The notes under the pieces are model-generated. The model worked only from the letters and a program-made list of their open reading frames with translations, was not told the DNA's origin and ran no database searches. Shown here one piece after another: positions 23,161-25,851 of a stretch of 25,851 nucleotides of DNA (within the stretch, counting starts at the first letter, position 1; each line of letters opens with the position of its first letter). The DNA is from an uncultured Lachnospiraceae bacterium (GTDB taxonomy: Bacteria > Bacillota > Clostridia > Lachnospirales > Lachnospiraceae): positions 1 to 25,851 of the forward strand of contig CAJURT010000047.1 of the NCBI GenBank assembly GCA_910588875.1, given 5' to 3'. The translations under genes were made by a program, and so were the position numbers.

Positions 23161-23189
23161 CGAGCAGGGGAGGCTTTTTCCCCTGCTCG
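23161..23189 (+). terminator. Hairpin after the third MATE gene
   Basis: CGAGCAGGGG (23161-23170) and CCCCTGCTCG (23180-23189) form a perfect 10-bp stem with a 9-nt loop holding TTTTT. It has no U-tract after the stem, so termination efficiency is uncertain. Confidence 0.5.
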
Positions 23190-23270
23190 CCGCACGGCCC
23201 GCATGCTGCATCAGCAGCAAACTTCCTGACCTTTTCTAATCATATTTTGAAATATTCAAGCATATTTACA

Positions 23271-23299
23271 TTGTTGAACCCTGGAAACTATGGTACAAT
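23271..23299 (+). promoter_or_regulatory. Promoter of the type I toxin mRNA
   Basis: TTGTTG (23271-23276), a 17-bp spacer and TACAAT (23294-23299), the latter preceded by TGG (extended -10). The leader to the toxin ATG is about 80 nt. Confidence 0.65.
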
Positions 23300-23334
23300 C
23301 TCACCAAGGAAAGTCAGAGAGCAAAGGCGGCTTA

Positions 23335-23380
23335 CCCTCCAAATCGGAGGGGCTAACCCTCCAATCATCAGAAAGGAGGG
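23335..23380 (+). promoter_or_regulatory. RBS-sequestering leader of the toxin mRNA with two alternating CCCTCC/GGAGGG pairs
   Basis: In order, the leader holds CCCTCC (23335-23340), GGAGGG (23346-23351), CCCTCC (23357-23362) and GGAGGG (23375-23380). The last is the toxin ribosome binding site. Pairing 1:2 plus 3:4 hides the ribosome binding site. Pairing 2:3 frees it. This is a built-in conformational switch seen directly in the sequence; its use in vivo is inference. Confidence 0.7.
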
Positions 23381-23387
23381 ATTGCCA

Positions 23388-23477
23388 ATGGTTACATACG
23401 CTGATTTGTTTCAGTTTTGTATACTGCTGGTTTCCCTTGTGGGACTGTGCTACATGGTCTTCAAGGGAAAGAAATAG
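23388..23477 (+). CDS. Type I toxin-antitoxin small membrane toxin (holin-like, TxpA/BsrG-like class)
   Basis: A 29-aa peptide, MVTYADLFQFCIL through VFKGKK, with a short polar N-terminus, one hydrophobic helix (about residues 7-25) and a basic lysine-rich end. This is the standard form of Firmicute type I toxins annotated as putative holin-like toxins. It should insert in the cytoplasmic membrane. AAGGAGGG lies 7 nt before the ATG. The leader sequesters that site, and a convergent antisense RNA overlaps the 3' end, as in txpA/ratA and bsrG/SR4. It is too short for ordinary ORF filters; identification rests on architecture plus the peptide pattern. Confidence 0.8.
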   Translation: MVTYADLFQFCILLVSLVGLCYMVFKGKK

Positions 23478-23566
23478 CCGCCACTACCAGCAATAGTGAC
23501 GGCTGACCTCGTAAGAGGTTAGTCACAATCAGTTGAGGGTAAGTCGCTTCTTTGGCTTTCCCCTGC
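23466..23566 (-). ncRNA. Antisense RNA antitoxin overlapping the toxin mRNA 3' end
   Basis: A strong minus-strand promoter places the start near 23566. The RNA of about 100 nt runs toward the toxin gene and ends in the hairpin GCCGTCACTA / TAGTGGCGGC (23503-23494 and 23486-23477), followed by UAUUUCUUU, an intrinsic terminator. It therefore covers the toxin stop codon and the whole 3' UTR of the toxin mRNA. The RNA has further internal hairpins (CCTC-TTAC-GAGG and AAGCC/GACTT). By analogy with RatA and SR4 it would pair with the toxin mRNA and trigger its decay; the ends are predicted, not measured. Confidence 0.7.
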
Positions 23567-23572
23567 GATTAC

Positions 23573-23601
23573 AGTATAGCATATTCAACAGGCATTTACA
23601 A
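23573..23601 (-). promoter_or_regulatory. Promoter of the antisense antitoxin RNA
   Basis: On the minus strand TTGTAA (23596-23601), a 17-bp spacer and TATACT (23573-23578), the latter preceded by TGC. It is closer to consensus than the toxin promoter, as expected for an antitoxin RNA in excess. Confidence 0.75.
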
Positions 23602-23606
23602 CATCT

Positions 23607-23774
23607 TTATTTTTGGTATTTTGGTACGGCAATCACACCATCGGTCATTTCTTCCTTGCGTTCAGCCCTTTCTTTGATAGCCGCAACCAGTTCTTTCCTG
23701 TCATACTCGTTCCCATTCTCCATGTAACCTCTGATAACTTCCTTTGCAATCTCGCTTAATGATTTCATACACAT
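23607..23774 (-). CDS. Short 55-aa ORF, possibly a truncated accessory-element gene
   Basis: The peptide begins MCMKSLSEIAKEVIRGYMENG and continues DRKELVAAIKERAERKEEM, TDGVIAVPKYQK. It is charged and helical, like the front part of a small winged-helix-like protein (an N-terminal helical module followed by TDGVIAG-type helix starts). The abrupt end after TDGVIA suggests that the C-terminal half was lost. AAAAGGAGAAAAAAG precedes the ATG. Its 3' end lies 6 bp from the -35 of the antisense promoter, so its loss may be linked to insertion of the toxin-antitoxin locus. I do not recognise a named family. Confidence 0.6.
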   Translation of the reverse strand: MCMKSLSEIAKEVIRGYMENGNEYDRKELVAAIKERAERKEEMTDGVIAVPKYQK

Positions 23775-23869
23775 AACTTTTTTCTCCTTTTTTAATTTTT
23801 ATTTTTCTTAACTTCTATGCCTATATCATAACGCTGGAGATTCTTCTTGTCTGTGGTGTAATCGCCGGT

Positions 23870-23919
23870 AATGGCATAGCTGAAATGTACGATTTATACA
23901 GGATTTCCAGCTATGCCAT
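23870..23919. repeat. 17-bp inverted repeat downstream of the DUF5688 gene
   Basis: ATGGCATAGCTGAAAT (23871-23886) and ATTTCCAGCTATGCCAT (23903-23919) pair with a single bulged C around a 16-nt loop, 6 bp beyond the DUF5688 stop. No U-tract follows on either strand. It may stabilise or process the mRNA end. Confidence 0.55.
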
Positions 23920-23925
23920 GATTCC

Positions 23926-24846
23926 TTAAATTATAGAGATAGTATTTCTTTCACGGTCATACAGATAAACATGATTAGACAAAACATCCGTCAAAGGTAC
24001 TTCCACCCTGTTGACATGCTCAACCGTTTCCTTTACCTCGTTCATATCATGCACCATAGTATAAGGAAGCAATAAAATTTCATGTACATTAGAGGGCAAA
24101 ATTACAATGTCACTTTCCATCATTTCTGAAAAGTTTTTCAACACGTCCTGATACAACATAGCTGTAGCACCATAGATCCCACATGTATTACTTAACACAA
24201 ATAAAGGGCTGGATTTTTCAGATTCGATAAAATCTTCCAGACCTAAACCTATGTATTCCTTTCCGTTTGATTCTTTTATCAATTCTTCCATAACCTGTCC
24301 CATACTGCATAAAGAAGCCGGAAACAGTCTGGGGGTGTTCTCCTTTGCCTGTTCATACAAAGTTTCAATGTCCTTCCCCCATTTCGTTCTATCCTCATGC
24401 GTAATCACAGATACAGACTGCCCCTTTTCATTTCTTTCCACCAACACATAAAATACAAGCGCTAAATCCAAAAAAGGAATATGAGGCACTTCTTTTAACG
24501 TATCCAGGTTTTTGTCATAATTTACCAGCTTATAAAAAATCTTATCTTTTACCTTATCAAAATCCTCCAAGTCCCCCAAGGGGTATCCTGGTTTTTCAAA
24601 GGTGTTAAACAAATCATAAATATCCGCCTCTAACTGCTCCAAATCCATCCCCTCCTTATATGCGGTATAATAAGAATCTAAACCAACGCTAAGCCATTCC
24701 TTATTATCTTCTCTCTTTCCTGATAAAGAAGTAATAACAACACCATTATTTTTCTCTACCTTTTCTAACTTTATAGCAAGCCTTCCCTGAAACTTTTTTC
24801 CCATTTCTTTTCTCATGCACTTCACAAACTGATTAAAGCTAATCAT
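23926..24846 (-). CDS. DUF5688 family protein
   Basis: A 306-aa soluble protein. Features resembling DUF5688 proteins, common in accessory regions of Lachnospiraceae, are the short basic N-terminal helix (ISFNQFVKCMRKEMG), a Val/Ile-rich strand region with LDSYYTAYKEGMDLEQL, PHIPFLDLALVFYVLVE near 123-139, and the C-terminal VHEILLLPYTMVHDM near 255-269. Function unknown. It is AT-richer than the genes to its left. It starts 4 bp after the stop of a small membrane protein gene, so they are coupled; AAAGGAAAG lies upstream of the ATG. Confidence 0.75.
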   Translation of the reverse strand: MISFNQFVKCMRKEMGKKFQGRLAIKLEKVEKNNGVVITSLSGKREDNKEWLSVGLDSYYTAYKEGMDLEQLEADIYDLFNTFEKPGYPLGDLEDFDKVKDKIFYKLVNYDKNLDTLKEVPHIPFLDLALVFYVLVERNEKGQSVSVITHEDRTKWGKDIETLYEQAKENTPRLFPASLCSMGQVMEELIKESNGKEYIGLGLEDFIESEKSSPLFVLSNTCGIYGATAMLYQDVLKNFSEMMESDIVILPSNVHEILLLPYTMVHDMNEVKETVEHVNRVEVPLTDVLSNHVYLYDRERNTISII

Positions 24847-24850
24847 AGGT

Positions 24851-25021
24851 TTATTCTTTCCTTTCGTCTTTTTCTTCTTTTTCCGCTAACTCTGCAAGAT
24901 ATCCGATTTTTTCAATCGTTGCCCTTGTAATATCTCTCATGCACTTTACAACAAACATGGAGCATAAACAATAAACCGCTATTACAATCACAATTCCCAT
25001 ATTTTTTACAACCTCGTACAT
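24851..25021 (-). CDS. 56-aa single-pass membrane protein coupled to DUF5688
   Basis: The peptide starts MYEVVKNMGIVIVIAVYCLC, giving one membrane helix at about residues 8-26, followed by a charged cytoplasmic tail (AELAEKEEKDERKE). An ATG three codons upstream (25030) abuts AAAGGAGG, leaving no spacing. The ATG at 25021 has 9-nt spacing and was chosen. The stop is 4 bp before DUF5688. It is too short for usual gene finding; family unknown. Confidence 0.65.
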   Translation of the reverse strand: MYEVVKNMGIVIVIAVYCLCSMFVVKCMRDITRATIEKIGYLAELAEKEEKDERKE

Positions 25022-25079
25022 ACAAAGCATCCTCCTTTCTTCTTTAACGGACTGCCATTGTAACGCTGTGAAGTATAAA

Positions 25080-25678
25080 AGGAAAGAGTGATAGTAGCCA
25101 GAAATTTCTATGTATGATTAGAGCATTTGCTATATCTTAAAATCCAAAAAATCCCCCAGAAACCCAGCTATCCCTAAACCCCAATACCCCCTACAACTCA
25201 TTGAAACCCCCGTGGTTCCATTTTAACCCCATACCCCTAATTCCCCTACACTCACACCCATAAATCCCTTTTAAACCCCCTTAAAATCGTTTTGGACTAC
25301 CCCATGACTAAAATTCTGCCCTTAATCTTGCCTTCAATCCTGCCCCTAATCTCCAAATAAAAAACAGCCCTATGAAATTTTTATCCCATAAAGCCATGTA
25401 AACAATTTTAAATTCTTATTGCAGGAAAAGAAACAACAGCAGCCCCAAAACTCCCTCTAAAACTCTAAGAAAATAAGAGAGTACCCCCAAAAATGAAAGC
25501 AGAGTGTAAGCAAATGAAAGCAAGCAGCTAAACAGCAGAGCAGGATAGAAAAGTCCCATTTGCATAAAAGAAGAAAACCAACAAAACCAGGGATAAGAAG
25601 ATGTATATAGAACTTACACAATTTAACAAGAAGTAAGAAAAAATAATAAATAAATCCTAAATTTAATCCAAAATAAAC
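25080..25678. other. Strand-skewed non-coding stretch with G-quadruplex potential on the minus strand
   Basis: About 600 bp without a convincing gene. From about 25140 to 25345 the plus strand is built mainly of A, C and T with very few G. C-runs at 25153-25157, 25163-25165, 25172-25174, 25179-25182 and 25187-25191 give a canonical minus-strand G-quadruplex with loops of 4-7 nt. Further runs at 25207, 25227, 25234 and 25243 continue the pattern. From about 25430 to 25680 the plus strand becomes A-rich with few T. AAATGAAAGCA is repeated at 25491 and 25512. An 81-codon frame on the minus strand (25457-25702) overlaps the tRNA terminator and was not accepted. Confidence 0.55.
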
Positions 25679-25713
25679 AAAAAAAGAGCATCCACCTTCC
25701 AATGGATACTCTT
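25679..25713 (-). terminator. Intrinsic terminator of the tRNA operon
   Basis: On the minus strand AAGAGTATCCA (25713-25703) pairs with TGGATGCTCTT (25694-25684) around an 8-nt loop, with one mismatch, followed by a run of T. It is 5 bp past the tRNA-Met 3' end. Confidence 0.85.
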
Positions 25714-25717
25714 ATGA

Positions 25718-25791
25718 TAGCGGAAATTGGACTTGAACCAACGACACCGCGGGTATGAACCGCGTGCTCTAGCCAGCTGAGCTATTCCGCC
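25718..25791 (-). tRNA. tRNA-Met (CAT), elongator type
   Basis: A 74-nt cloverleaf on the minus strand: acceptor GGCGGAA / TTCCGCT with discriminator A, D-arm TAGCTCAGCTGGCTAGAGC, anticodon stem-loop CGCGG-TTCATAC-CCGCG with anticodon CAT at 25757-25755, and T-arm TTGGTTCAAGTCCAA. The sequence lacks the CCA tail in DNA. The G1:U72 wobble pair and the lack of three G:C pairs in the anticodon stem pattern of initiators favour the elongator; a CAT-anticodon tRNA-Ile (lysidine-modified) cannot be excluded. Confidence 0.9.
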
Positions 25792-25798
25792 AGGTCTA

Positions 25799-25851
25799 TG
25801 GGGCCTATAGGGCTCGAACCTATGACCCTCTGCTTGTAAGGCAGATGCTCT
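25799..25851 (-). tRNA. tRNA-Val (TAC), 5' part beyond the window
   Basis: The minus strand reads, from the right edge, AGAGCATCTGCC then TTACAAGCAGA, giving an anticodon loop CTTACAA with anticodon TAC. It continues with the T-arm ATAGGTTCGAGCCCTAT and acceptor strand AGGCCCC plus discriminator A at 25799. The 5' acceptor and part of the D-arm lie outside. It is 7 bp upstream of tRNA-Met in the same transcript. Confidence 0.88.

Noticed and set aside
23335..23380. CRISPR-like repeat from the recurring CCCTCC/GGAGGG blocks
   Set aside because: Only two copies of 6 bp in alternating orientation, best explained by RNA pairing in the toxin leader.
25457..25702. 81-codon hydrophobic frame on the minus strand
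   Set aside because: It starts inside the tRNA-operon terminator, and its hydrophobic look follows from the T-rich minus strand.
23160..25717. Prophage or integrative element with attachment sites
   Set aside because: No integrase, and the tRNA-Met 3' end is not repeated elsewhere in the window.

Overview
The window reads as a chromosomal segment of a Gram-positive anaerobe of the Clostridia, most likely Lachnospiraceae. The indications are strong AGGAGG-type ribosome binding sites, tightly packed operons, a moderately GC-rich body, a C_GCAxxG_C_C protein, a DUF2975/YozG-type regulator pair, an NfnAB-like oxidoreductase, DUF4321 and DUF5688 proteins, and several MATE exporters. The family-level placement is inference from gene content; no rRNA is present to confirm it.

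Layout. 1-37 is the 5' end of glgC on the minus strand. 294-2465 (minus) is a DUF2975 / XRE regulator / DUF4173 membrane-protein operon with its own promoter and AT-rich direct repeats. 2677-3126 (minus) is a C_GCAxxG_C_C protein. 3253-3493 is a 241-bp imperfect palindrome. 3646-8697 (plus) is a TRAP transporter (DctP, DctQ, DctM), an FGGY sugar kinase and an HpcH/HpaI aldolase, apparently an import, phosphorylation and aldol-cleavage route for a sugar acid or related compound. A 91-nt irregular hairpin ends this unit. Next comes a separately promoted 528-aa protein that fuses a ketopantoate-reductase-like enzyme to a complete GntR/FCD transcription factor (8990-10576), the most unusual gene here. 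10694-11698 is a lipoprotein gene broken by frameshift.

11768-16638 holds a DUF4321 protein, an NCS2 purine permease, a MATE exporter coupled to an unknown 140-aa protein, a YwaF/TIGR02206-type membrane protein (minus, probably leaderless), and a GNAT acetyltransferase. 16752-19951 is an operon with a clear promoter, a divergent ThyX-like protein, NfnA-like and NfnB-like subunits and a terminator. 20014-23158 contains two more MATE exporters and a small membrane protein.

23271-25717 is AT-richer and looks accessory. It contains a type I toxin-antitoxin locus (29-aa membrane toxin, RBS-sequestering leader, convergent antisense RNA), a 55-aa ORF, DUF5688 with a coupled 56-aa membrane protein, and a roughly 600-bp strand-skewed non-coding stretch with G-quadruplex potential on the minus strand. 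It abuts a leftward tRNA-Val/tRNA-Met operon at the right edge, an arrangement typical of island insertion next to tRNA genes, although no att duplication was seen.
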